DNA of 64,000 nt from Acanthosepion lycidas (GCA_963932145.1 OZ010613.1:45270841-45334840), one strand, 5' to 3'. Positions 48,150-59,579 are shown, counted from the stretch's first letter. Numbers and translations: made by a program. Notes: a model not told the origin generated them from the sequence alone.

Positions 48150-50500
48150 TATTAATTACATTATTCGGACTACTGTCCTCATCTTTGTCGCCATATTTAT
48201 CACAACATTTCAGTCGTTGCACACTCCAGCCTTCTTCAGGTGGTTGGACTGTTGAAATGAACCCTTTATTTCGCTCACTGGGGTAGACTGTTCTAGTTCT
48301 ACATGCCAAGTCTAATGGATGTTAGTTATCAGTTATCCCCTGTTAATTCCCCTCTCCAAGTTCTCCACTGCCATAACCAGGTATTGAACTCACAACTCTT
48401 TGGGTCCTGTCACTGGATCTAACCAATGCCTTTATCCACTGTGCCATGTGTCCTTAAGGTATGAATTTCTGGGACTTATAAACTTAATGTCTTCAGCAAC
48501 CTATTTTACCATTGTTCATATTGCAATTTTTACTGTTATCATTGCATGTTTTTTTTAACATAGCTCATATTGAAATTTCCATTGTTATTATTGCTTTTCT
48601 CTGGCACTCCTTATTACTGATTCCCATATTGTATTCATTTCTATGCTTGGTCGGCTCAGGAGATTTGTAGCCTAGCATATGTGCTGATTTCTTAGGTTTA
48701 AACTCACAACATCCTAGCCCACCATCTGGTTGGATAGGATGGGGGCATCTTTGGGTGAGCTTGGACGTGGTAAGTTTGTTCACCAAGGTACCCACAGAGG
48801 AGGCACTCTCAGTAGTCAGAGACAGATTGGCCTCTGACTAAGAGAATGGACCAGTATTCTAATAGATAATCTGATGGAGATGTTGACTTTCTGTACACAA
48901 ACAACACACTTTGGAATGGGATCATAAATATATCAACACGACGAGGCCTTAGCAATGGGCTCACCATTATCACCAGCAATGGGCTCACCATTATCACCAG
49001 CAATGGCGAATATACACATGGAAAATTTTTAGGAAATGGCATTAGTATATATCTCTAAGGCCAACTCTATGGTTAAGCTACGTAGATGACACCTTCATAC
49101 TCTGGCCACACTAGGAAGATGTTCAGGTTCTACTGGACCATGTAAACTCAATAAGACCTTCGATACAGTTCATGATGGAGAAAGAGAGTAACAACACACT
49201 CCCATTCCTGGATGTTCTAATATCTCGAACAGAGCATGGTTAAGACATCCGTATACTGCAAACCAACATTCAGCAGACAGTACCTAAATTTCAACTCCCA
49301 CCATCCATACAGTCCGCTGCTTACAACACCAAACAAAAGTCCCCAGAGACATTAGATAAAGAATTGGTCAGTATAAGCAGTACCCTACAAAGTAACAACT
49401 ACCCTGGATACATGGCAGCAGCCATAATAAACTGGAATAGGCAGATACAAGAGGACAACAACACTCAGAAAACAGTCTGCCTGCCTTATGTGAAGGGGTT
49501 ATCTGCAATCCATATAACATCAGAACAACCTTCAAAAGCTGGAAGACACTTCACAGATACCTCTCCTGATTAAGACCCCCACCATAGAGGAGAAAATGAC
49601 TAAAGACTGTGTACACCATCCCGTGCAGCTGCAGAAAGAACTATAAAGGGGAGACAGTCTACCCCACTAAGGTAAGCCTGCAAGAACACCAAAAAGCTGT
49701 AACATCAGGGGAAGTGGAAAAATCAGGCATGGCTGACAACACATGGAGAGAAAAGGGAGATCACTGCCCTTTGTGGGATCAGGTTGAAATCATAGACAAA
49801 GAACATCATTGGAAAATTTGTAAAGTTAAGGAATTAGCACATATGCTAGGCCACAAAAATCTCCCAGGCCAACCAAGCATAGAAATGAATACAATATAGG
49901 AACCAGTAATAAGAGTGCCACAGAAAAGCAATAATAACAACGAAAATTGCAATGTGAGCACTGGTAAAAATGATTGCTGAAGACATTAAGTTTATAAGTC
50001 CAAAAAATTCATACACAGATGTTCTTAAAGACACATGGCACAGTGGATAAAGGCATTGGTTAGATCCAGTGAGAGGACCCAAAGAGTTAAGGCAAATTAA
50101 CAGGAGATAACTGATATCTGACATCCATTAGACATGGTATGTGGAACTAGAACAGTCTACCCCAGCGAGTGAAATAAAGGATTCAGTTTGACATTCCAAC
50201 CAAGGAGCATACAACAGCTGATATTATGATAAATATGACAACAAAGATGAGGACAATAGTCCAAATAATGTGAATAGCGTACATAATACCTCATCTCAGA
50301 AATATAGAGATAGCTTGTTGCCACCCTCTTGACCCAGGCCACTGCCACCCATTTAAGAGGCCCAACAAGTTCAGGAGCAAATTTTCTGAGTGGATAAAGG
50401 TGTTGGTTAGATCCAGTGACAGGACCCAAAGTCAATACCTGGTTAAGGCAGTGGAGAACTTGGAGAGGTGAATTAACAGATTGAGACTCAAAGATTGAGA
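48150..50500 (+). mobile_element. Penelope-like retroelement with inverted terminal segments, inserted in mariner
   Basis: The plus strand carries Penelope-type reverse transcriptase relics: YVDDTFILWPH (catalytic YVDD, near 49,077), SNNTLPFLDVLISRTEHG and QYLNFNSHHPYS. They are followed at 49,609-49,899 by a GIY-YIG-like piece, VYTIPCSCRKNYKGETVYP. The 3' terminal segment (49,830-50,310) reappears inverted at 48,165-48,730, an arrangement known for this family. Both termini contain tRNA-like boxes. The element looks broken with several disruptions and is a fossil. It lies inside a mariner remnant, itself inside copy B intron 5. Confidence 0.85.
48345..48462 (-). repeat. tRNA-like segment in Penelope terminus (inverted copy)
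   Basis: On the minus strand, TGGCACAGTGG matches a tRNA box A (TGGCNNAGTGG type) and GAGTTCAATACCTGG about 45 bases later resembles box B. The same segment occurs at 50,035-50,110, 50,390-50,470 and, diverged, 7145-7215. Not a functional tRNA: no clover-leaf ends were recognised. Confidence 0.5.
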
Positions 50501-50504
50501 TCCA

Positions 50505-50660
50505 AACACTCTGAAATGCCAAGCAGTAGAGCATGCTGTTTCCAAATGTCTGGGAAATTTTAGGAGTGAATTGCGCCATCAAGCCCTTTTTCTCACAGGC
50601 AACGGCCAAATGACCCTACTATACTGTGCAGTTGACAAAATCAAAAATATAAAATGTCAT
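50505..50660 (-). mobile_element. Mariner remnant in copy B, 5' part
   Basis: Matches 13,665-13,815 (AAGCAGTA-AGCATGC and ATACTGTGCAGTTGACAAAA-type words). Together with 47,820-48,143 it brackets the Penelope-like element, giving a nested insertion. Confidence 0.7.
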
Positions 50661-51000
50661 ATATAATGTAATATTATCTTGTCTAGTATTTCTTTTATCT
50701 TCATTTTAATTGCTTTCATCTAATTTTATTTTTATCAGGTATAATTTTATAATCATACTTGTATACATGAATAAATAGTGCAACCATCTTTGCTTGAATG
50801 TGTTGCATGAATTTATAGTATCTGCAGTTAAGCTTTCATGGAGTTCCTCAAAGATGGGAATTGGTTGGCATTTCATATCACATGGCTCAGGCATTTCAAA
50901 TATTTCAAACAAATATTTTACCCCCACCGACTGACCAAGTATTTGTCAACAACCCAGAGATAAATCCATTAATCATTTCCCCCCCACCCCCACCACTTAC

Positions 51001-51114
51001 CTCGATCCATAAAATCATAATAGTCACCACCACCACCACCACCACCACCTCCATTGGGATCATAATCTCGTTCATGTCGGGTAATCTTAGGCTCAGCAAA
51101 TCTGGGTTTAAAAA
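51001..51114 (-). CDS. RBM45 copy B exon 5'
   Basis: Acceptor CATTTCAG and donor CGAG|GTAAGT are intact. 114 nt against 162 in copy A, a 48-nt in-frame shortening in the Gly tract. Encodes FKPRFAEPKITRHERDYDPN then eight Gly and DYYDFMDR. It differs from copy A at four flanking residues (K to R, P to T, E to D, H to P) and lacks the Cys after the Gly run. Phase 1 in and out, as in copy A. Confidence 0.8.
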
Positions 51115-51464
51115 CTGAAATGTACCAAAACACAAAACAATTTATTATTATAAAAATTAATCTGACTAATACCTACACTTTTCATGGATAGTAATTAAAT
51201 TTCAGTTAGTGACCTTCCTTATATCATCACAAACTAATTATTTGTGCTATTATCCTCATCTTTGATATCTTTATCAGAATGTTTTGGCATATTTCTATTT
51301 CAATGCTTTAAAATATCCGATGTAAAAAATTGATTCTTTTGTTTTTTCATTTGTGAACATTATAGTTTTTTTTTCAAAAAGTATTAAAATATTACCTATT
51401 TTGTAACATGTGATGTCATAAGTAAGATTACTTAAATACATTGAAATTGTTATTCACTCTACAG

Positions 51465-52400
51465 AAGACAAAGCGATATGGCAAATTCTGGCAGTCAATA
51501 AAACAATTGTATATTAGTGCTAATCTCATTTTAATCCAATATCAAGTGGCCAAAAACTTTGAGACAGGAACACACTGAATGGTATAATTCTCTCCCCACT
51601 TGTAGAAATAGAACATCAGTGAGAAGTCAATGTACATGATATAATAGGTAAAGAGGTAATGTAGCTGTGACAGTCATGGGATTTGGGCAAGATGTAACAC
51701 TTTCTGGAATGATTGTTGGAGCCAGGAAGAGAGAATGATCTCAGAAGTGACAAGTGTAGTAAGTTTGTCTTTGCCAATAGTAGCTAAGAATGTGAATTCT
51801 GGAATAGATATCAACACTATGCCAAAAGTTAAAAGAACAAGACAGCCATTAACTAACAAGGATAGTAACCAACCAATAAAGTGGAACATTGTATCAAATT
51901 GCATCTCAATTCAATGCCAGTGCTGCTCAACCCATCAGTTAACACTTCCCAGCATACACCACATTCCATGCAATTGAAGAAGATAGGTTTGCTTATTGTC
52001 CAATTCACACTGCTTACCTGTCTTTTGAACAGAAGTAGAGATTTATACCTTCTTTCCTATTTATGACTGCGTTTCCGGTCACTTCTAAAGTCTTATCTTC
52101 TTTCAACCCCACTAACTCTGGTATGCCTGGGGTGAAGCAATTAAAAAAAAAAAAATTAAAGTTTTTGTAGTTGCCGAGGAAAAAAAAAAAAAAAAAAAAA
52201 AAAGGTGTCATTATTAATCCCATAGCACTGGTTACTGTGACTCACCTGAAGCTACAAATCAAGCCCATGAGCAGGACTTTATGTGAACTGGTAATGGGTT
52301 CATTATTTTCCATGGGATATTTTCCATGTGAGTTTATAAAGACCATTAGAGAATTTGGAGAGAGAATGAAAGGCATAATTTATACAGATCTTAGAGTTAA
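51465..52400. other. Copy B-specific insertion, not recognised
   Basis: About 0.9 kb without counterpart in copy A intron 4. Minus-strand frames give hydrophobic stretches (LLSLLVNGCLVLLTFGIVLI near 51,880-51,810) without a family I recognise. Contains A runs near 52,140 and 52,180. Confidence 0.45.
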
Positions 52401-52424
52401 ATTATATCTCTTCAGCCTATCCAG

Positions 52425-52700
52425 GTTTCCATTTGATAATGGTTTATTCCCGCCAGGTAGTAGAACCTGTACCCAACCTGCACACGTGAAATCAAATTGG
52501 TTCCATTGGCCCTCACTCAGGTTGAGCATGTAGAAGACATATTGTGAGTCATTGTAAATTTCAAACAGTTATGGATAACTCTGGAACATGCCCTGAGTCT
52601 AGCACTCCATCCCCATAGCCACTATTATTTAGGTAAAAAGGTGCTACAGGTTATTAGGTAGTTGTTTAATATCTTTATTCAGCTTTATGTACTACTGCTT
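52425..52700 (-). repeat. Older, diverged copy of an RBM45 intron 4 block
   Basis: Resembles copy A 28,255-28,560 (GTTTATTCCC, GTTGAGCATGTAGAAG, CACTATTATTTA words in order) but with many differences. The same A block occurs again, almost unchanged, at 52,955-53,290 only a few hundred bases away. Confidence 0.7.
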
Positions 52701-53398
52701 CACTGAGTTTTGTTTTCTACATTAACAAACTAAATATCCCTTTAACTATAGAAATGCATTTAAAAATCTGCAGAGGAATAGTGATAAGTTCTAAAGCTGA
52801 TCAAGAAAGGTTTCAAAAAAATTTAATTGGTCAGATTTGGGGGAGTAAGACCAAAAACTTCAGTACACTCTTGTATAAAATTGTAGAAAAAAAAAAAAAA
52901 AAAAAAAATCATAAAAAGAATATTTTAAATTTTGTTTGAAATTAAATTAATGATTCTACACAACTGGAATCAAACTGATTCTAGAAACACTTGGGTGAAT
53001 TCCAGCTACTCCATTGGGTCACACACAACAGGTTTAAAAAAAATGTTGAGCATGTAGAAGGCATATTGTTGGCCTTACTAACTCCTATGCAGCTACAACC
53101 AACAAATAGTTATAGATAGCTTTCGGACATAAAACGAGCCCAGTACCTCAAACTCCATGCCACAGACACTATTATTTAAGCAAAATAGAAGAGTTACACA
53201 GTACTAGGTACTGTTTATCATAAAAAAAGGTTTAAAATCTGATTGAAGTTAATGAGTCTAGGAAATTAACAAAAAGTGAAACAATGTGAAAGTAACTGGT
53301 TAGGATTTAGCCCAACTATCTGCAATCTAAATTGGTTGAGACCAAACAGCACAACAAAGAAAAAATAATCCCCCTACCTAAAGTTTGTTTGAACTTAC

Positions 53399-53513
53399 CT
53401 GCATCACAGGATTCATATGCAAGTGCTGCATGATACGGCCGATGATATTTGACATAACCAAAACCTGATTTACGATCCTTCAGAATTGTCACATCCTCGA
53501 TGTCACCAAATTT
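53399..53513 (-). CDS. RBM45 copy B exon 4'
   Basis: Acceptor TATTTCAAG and donor GCAG|GTAAGT are intact. 115 nt, exactly 12 nt shorter than copy A. Encodes KFGDIEDVTILKDRKSGFGY, then VKYHRPYHAALAYESCDA. Relative to copy A, residues ETKG just before the RNP1 core are gone, with S to D and L to I changes. Frame and phases (0 in, 1 out) are preserved. Confidence 0.85.
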
Positions 53514-54133
53514 CTTGAAATAAATAAAGAGCAAATATAAGAAAAAAAAAATTTTTTTTAGAATAAGAACTGGAAAGGAGATTTTATGGTATTCTATTTA
53601 GTCCTACATCTTATTGAATTTAACATACCTAAGCAGATATCAGTAAAATTGTAATATCATTAGGAAAAAGAAAAAAGGCATCCATAAAATATAGCTGTAA
53701 AGGAACAAAAGAATAAATTAAAATAAAAGAACAATTTTCCCTAAATGAGAGGTAAAATTTTGTACTCAAGAAAATTTGTTCTGAATTCATGCAATTTAAA
53801 AGAACCAAAGAATACATTGGCTGCAGAAGGAAAAAATATGAAGAGTTTAAGTTTAAAATTTGACAACAACGTCACAAAACAATTTTGGATAGGAAATAAA
53901 ATACTTTTCAATTTAGATCCAATTCAAAAGAAATAATCAATCTCCTCCCAATAAATTATCAATTTAATCGTATCGTGTAGGCAAAAAGTAAAATATCATT
54001 TACAAAGACTACAGCCAACTATAAAAATCATTTTTTTGCTTATTAGTTTTACAGCCAAATTTTTCCAACTTGTTAAATTCTGTGGGATTGTTAGAATCCC
54101 AGACAACATTACAACACAGACAAATGAATGTAT

Positions 54134-55684
54134 TAGTAGGTATCCCAAATTGGCTAGTTTACACTGCAAAAATGGATCAAATTGTGAAATTTTCTTCAAG
54201 TTCAACAGGCAATTATTTTTTAAGTTATTTTGATAAAATTAGTATGTAAAGAAAATGTAAATGTTTCCTCTTCAAAAAGATAGAAACACTACACCCAACC
54301 AACTCCAAGTGCAAACAAATATAAAATTATAAAACATAAAAAATGAAAAAAAAAATTTTTTTTTTCTTACAAAATCTTTAAGGAGCACTCTTCTTTTTTC
54401 CTATTTGTTTTGTGATACAAGAAGTGTACATTTTTACTTGCAGGTTTTTGCATAGTTCTGCAAACTATTTTAATACATGGATGGAACAGTCAACGTTGAC
54501 AAATCAAGTCCAACATACATTTAACACAGCCAAGAAAATTTTAGCCACCATAGGAGAAATGATTTAAGAGCCTTTTTAGATTTTTCCCATGATGCTTTTT
54601 TTTTTTTTTATAGCTGATGAACTCATTGCCATTGAAATTACATCACAGGAACTTGAAGATCCAGTGACTAACTCTGGTAGCTGTGATGAAAAAGAACCAT
54701 ATCAAGTGATCTTCAGATATAAGAGACAAGACCAATAGGTTACCATATACTATGATTCCAGTTTCTACAATTGTCATGTCATTGACATTACATCTCCAAC
54801 CTGTGCAATAATCAAGTTTCTAGCTTCAACTAAGGGTAGAAACTTATTTCCAATGGCCTTTGGTGGTGACATTGAACAGTCAAGTCAACTTTAGTCTTAA
54901 GATGGGACTTACATTTAATGCCAGTTTCAAATGATGGCAGAATCTGGAATGATCCAGAAATATTGGTTATAGAAGCTTGTAAAAAAAAAATTCAGACTGC
55001 AAATCACCATTAGGAAAGGAAGTGCAGTAGTGCTGTTCAAACTGCTCAGAAAGTCTTTTTCATCATTTCCAATAAATGTAGTTTTACTCATTTCCATTGA
55101 TTTATTTTTTTTTTATTATTTAAAAATTGACCACTGATTCTTTTTGTATAACAAGTTTCAAAGTTTTGATGTTGTCAGTCCTTTTTGGGAAAGTAAAAAA
55201 ATTGCATAAATTTACAAAATTTTCAAAAAAAAAAATCAAATACATTTATGAGAAAGATTTTTAATATTATCTCTAAGATACTATAAAACATTAAGAAGTT
55301 TCAATGACTTAAATATAGAATTGAAATTTATATGAATGGTCAAAGTTGCCTTCCTGGGTTATTTTTGCACTGTTTTTGGACAGAATGTGACTCTCCCTCC
55401 TCGGTTTTACCTAATAATTATTAATTCCATTAGTATTATCTTTCTTTCATGACTTAATGATATTGTATTTATGATTTTTCTCTCATTTGAAGCCTGCATC
55501 TTCACATACTGTTAAAATGGGCATCTGTTCCAATCTCAGACAAACTTTAAATGGTTCTAACTTGACGGCTAATTGAACTAGCAAGATAAATTTGGTACTA
55601 TTTTTTTATATTTTGGCAAGCTTTATATATCAACATGAAAAGCTTTTAGAAAAATAGTTAGGGATAACTAATATTAGTTAATTT
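54134..55684. other. Copy B-specific ~1.55 kb insertion, not recognised
   Basis: Interrupts sequence that is continuous in copy A near 29,500. A plus-strand frame near 54,615-54,740 reads DELIAIEITSQELEDPVTNS then GSCDEKEPYQVIFRYKRQDQ, an acidic protein-like stretch without a family I can name. Later frames are broken. AGTAGGTAT occurs near both edges (54,135 and 55,733) but the second copy lies in sequence shared with copy A, so it may not be a target duplication. Confidence 0.5.
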
Positions 55685-55885
55685 AGGAAATAAAGTTTGT
55701 CAAATGTTCTATGTATGTATATAAAAAAATGAAGTAGGTATGTGCTTTAAACAATTACACCTTAAATGGTATAATCTAAATACTAATTAAACAGAGTTCA
55801 AAGCAGAAACTGTTTTGAAAGGCCCAAACGTTGCATCAACATTCATGTTCACGAAAAGGGTTTTTTAGATTTCAAGGTGACTTAC

Positions 55886-56011
55886 TTCAAATTCTTTTCG
55901 AACATCATCCTCTGAATATGACTTTGGCACAATGACAAAGAGACGAACCAGCCTTTCTTCTTCACGGGGATCACGTACAGAACCATCTCTCTTTGAACTA
56001 GCCACTAAAAC
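55886..56011 (-). CDS. RBM45 copy B exon 3'
   Basis: Same 126-nt length and phases as copy A exon 3. Acceptor TTTCAG and donor GAA|GTAAGT are intact. Only two base differences from copy A: one silent, one changing Thr to Ser in VPKTYSEDD. RNP2 LFVIVP is unchanged. Confidence 0.9.
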
Positions 56012-57029
56012 CTGAAACAAGCAATCAGCAAGAACAGCTGACACATTAAATGCAAATAAAATCAGTATTAAAAATAAAGCTTATAATCCCTGACAGAGAA
56101 ACAGATATTTATCTATTCAAATAAGGAATATAAATTGTTTTCTTTTTAAAACATTGACATTCAAAGAGATCAAAAAAAAAAAAAAAAAAAAAAAGGACTA
56201 TTCATGCACAGAAGGAAGATAAATGCAGTGTGTGGACTAAAAGTTTTTGGGTTTATTAAATAAAAAACACAATTGTTCTTTTATTTTTTTACGTTAGCTT
56301 TATAGAATAATATATTTACCATTTTTTTTAAGTGAATTCTATAAAGATTAGTAAAAAAAATTATAAAAGATACAATGAGTGGAAAATTCCCTGTACAACT
56401 GTAACAATTTTTATTACCAAAGATAATTCCAGCCAAATGTTAACCTTATGAAATATTATGCTCTTTTTTAAAAAAAACTAATTTCAGATTCTTTTTATCA
56501 ATTATTGTTTTTAAGTGGTTTAATTAAAAGCAGCATTTGTTAAAATCAATTGTTTGAATCTTTGGATAAAATTCATAGTCAAGGACTCCTTACATCACCA
56601 TCTTATCAAAATTATCAACTTTGGATAAAGACCAGCTTTTGGCACAATAGCAATGATCTGTTGTCCAACAACCTCTTGCATTCCAATAGTTCATTGCTAA
56701 TTACAATGTTTTTCAAATTAAATATTCTAATTGTATTTAAGTGAATTGTACATGAAAAGAAGATCCAATATTTTTTTTAATTTTTTTTTGCACCAAAAGC
56801 AATAATAGAAACTAATAAAAAAAAAAAAATATCTAACCATGATGAATTTGTGTGGGTAAAAAATACATAAAAATGCCTAACAAAGTAGATGTAATAGATT
56901 GTTAAAGCCCAATATGGATGTTTTTACGATGTTGACATGTACGTCCTACATTATATGATTATTTTCAAATGATTTTGTTAGATTGCTATCAATCACAACT
57001 CATCAATCCAATTCTGAAGCATTTTTTTT

Positions 57030-58200
57030 TATTTTTCAGTAGCATTAACTTTTCTGTATAAAAATTATTCATTACAATTTTTTTTTGAAAATGATTATCC
57101 TATATGTATACAGCTATTAGAATTATGCATCATAACTCTTTTTTTTCTGTTACTAACATTTGCTTTATTTCCTAACCAATGTATTTTTATTGTAAAATCA
57201 TTAGCAATACATTTACATGATACATCTAATAGCCATTTACTATCAGTTATGCTTGCTTTAATTCTTGAACAATGATAATCCCCCTTCCTGATTTTCAATG
57301 CATAAAATGCCTGTAAAGTACTGAATCTAAGAAATTGTTAATATCAGTTTTTTTCCTCATGACACCAGAAATATTTGGCTTGCTAATGCGTAAAATTACT
57401 AAAGCTAAGTCAAATATGGTAGAGCAGAAGTAAAGTGATAATCAGTATAAAAAGCTGAAAAAACTTGCCAATGTATACTGGATTCAAATGTAATAGGTAC
57501 TAAAATATAAATTTAATTGTTTTATTCTTGTTCATCACTAGTTTCAAGAGCCACTAAATATCTAATAAGAATGAATGAATGATTCAACATATCTGCTTAC
57601 AAAATCCTGCTTCTGATATATCACAGGTTACATAAACAACCTATAAATAGAATAGTCTGTTTAAATCCATATTTACAAAGTCAAAGATCAAAATTTTCTG
57701 TGTATACAAAAGGAAGAAATTTGATGTTTTTTAGCACAGAATTATTAATCTTTATTACAGAATCTGGCATAGTGATACCGTTTGGCCACGGTAGTGAAGC
57801 AGAACACAGTTTACTATGTTTGGCAGAAAAGAATTCCCAACAAAATAGATACTAGATTCAATCTACATGTTTAAATGAAGAAAATGCATTGCATTAAAAA
57901 AAAAAAAAAAAAAAAAAAATTCTTTGCTATTTGAAATATGGTATTTCAACTTTTGTCCACTGCAAAGCTGCCACCAGCTGTCCAAGAATTATGCTAATCA
58001 AAGTCTATTGAAAATATTTCTAAATATTACTGAATTCAAAAGATCACTATACTACCTTAATCTTACAAGAGCCCACCACAGAATTATTATTTTGCTTTTC
58101 AAGACATTGCAAACAAGTTTAATTTTCATTGAATGTCTCATGATTGTGACCCAAGGTGGTAATTGTGGACAAAATGAGAGATTTTGTTCAAAGATCATCA
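57030..58200 (-). repeat. Copy B counterpart of the near-identical intron 2 tract
   Basis: Matches 31,440-32,620 with only scattered single differences, while introns on both sides of the tract align poorly. The tract ends at about 58,200, just before the exon 2' side insertion. Confidence 0.85.
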
Positions 58201-58349
58201 AATATAAGTTTAATCAATAATTCTGCAGACAGGAATTTGTAGAAAACATAAAATTGACAAGTCTCCTTACTTGATTATTTTAGGTGTGAGCTTATGAGAT
58301 AAGATTCGGAGAAAAAGAATGAATCAATTGATAATGAGGCATCTATTGA

Positions 58350-58740
58350 CTGTTCATCTTAAAAGACAACTGAATATAGCATATACAAGTCCACTAACAT
58401 CCAGAACATCAGTTGGAGATCCCATGCAACACTTAACACAATCTATATAGAACTGAGATCAATCTCTCTTAAGCTCAAGCAAAAACAATTACAGTTTATA
58501 GGTCACTGCCCCCGAGCAGACAATGAAGTCATTTCATCCTTACTCCTTTGGCATCCTTCTAAAAATGCCTTCTCATGAAAATTCACTTTCCCCAGACACC
58601 ATAGCCTGGGACTCAGAGTTGGACATTGGGGATCTGGGAACAGCAATATGGAACTAAACAGTGTGGAAAGTGATGTCAATGGAGTTCTGACCAATCATAG
58701 GGTAGCTGGAAGATTATGATGATGATGATGATGATTAGGG
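58350..58740 (+). mobile_element. LINE 3' tail with (GAT)n end beside exon 2'
   Basis: Plus-strand frames give LKLKQKQLQFIGHCPRADNE, VISSLLLWHPSKNAFS and PRHHSLGLRVGHWGSGN, the usual C-terminal tail of a non-LTR reverse transcriptase. It ends in GATGATGATGATGATGAT at about 58,717. Absent from copy A. 5'-truncated and broken. It sits about 25 bp from the donor side of exon 2'. Confidence 0.8.
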
Positions 58741-58766
58741 GGAAAATTTTTTAAATTGTCACCTAC

Positions 58767-58864
58767 CTTAAGTGGTTTGGGATGTCCTGGTACACACTTG
58801 CCATTCATTTCTTCCATTGCCAGAAAGGCAGATGAAGTTTTGCTGAACTTAATATATACAATTC
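58767..58864 (-). CDS. RBM45 copy B exon 2'
   Basis: All 98 bases are identical to copy A exon 2, with acceptor TTACTTATAG and donor AAG|GTAGGT intact. Encodes IVYIKFSKTSSAFLAMEEMN then GKCVPGHPKPLK. It enters in phase 1, so an upstream exon 1' would be expected beyond 64,000. Confidence 0.9.
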
Positions 58865-59123
58865 CTATAAGTAAAAGGGGATAGAAAAAAAATAGAGATA
58901 CAGCAGATGGTTATAAAAAAAATAACAATTCTTGGTCAAAATGTTTTACCACTATTTAACATTTTTATTGCAACTTTGTGGATTTTGCCATTAAATCAGT
59001 AATTTAACTTACAAGGTCTTTTTGACTAGACCTTTCCAACACTAGGCCTAAAATGGTTCAAAATCATTTACAACACAAAAAGTAACAGAAACCTATCCAT
59101 ATTATTATTGTAGTAGTGTATCC

Positions 59124-59159
<36 letters not shown>

Positions 59160-59579
59160 CTGCAATTGTTAGAAAGTTTTAATAGTGAGATGCAATGAAC
59201 CAAAAATCTTGAAACAATTTGAGATAAAATAAAGCAAAGATAATTAATCTGTTCCTTTTATATTTTTTTTTTAGACATTCCACAGTATCTATGATTCATT
59301 GATTACTCCTTGTAGTATATAAATTACTTCTAGCTCAATATCTTTCCATGTTAAAAATTTTGTGAGTTTAATATAACAGTGAAGCATAAATATCTCAGAA
59401 GAAAAAGATTAGAAATAGAATAATAAAGCTGGCGATGACAAAGCCTATTTCAGGACTAAGTTGAAGGCAGACGATCACTTAATAGACAAAGGTATCCAAG
59501 TGCCTCATATGAAAGGCTTGAAAATGCAAGACCAACACCTAAACGCCACTATGAAAAGCTTTTAAGAATGTATGTATGT

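Noticed and set aside
48345-48462. A functional tRNA gene
   Set aside because: Box A and B are tRNA-like, but the segment recurs as part of a repeat and no paired acceptor stem or anticodon arm was recognised.
50861-51135. Open frames over exon 5' in other frames (poly-Thr, poly-Val)
   Set aside because: Frame shadows of the GGT repeat of exon 5'; only the minus-strand Gly frame continues across intact splice sites.
54135-55741. AGTAGGTAT pair as target duplication of the 54,134-55,684 insertion
   Set aside because: The right copy lies in sequence that aligns to copy A beyond the insertion edge, so the match is probably chance.
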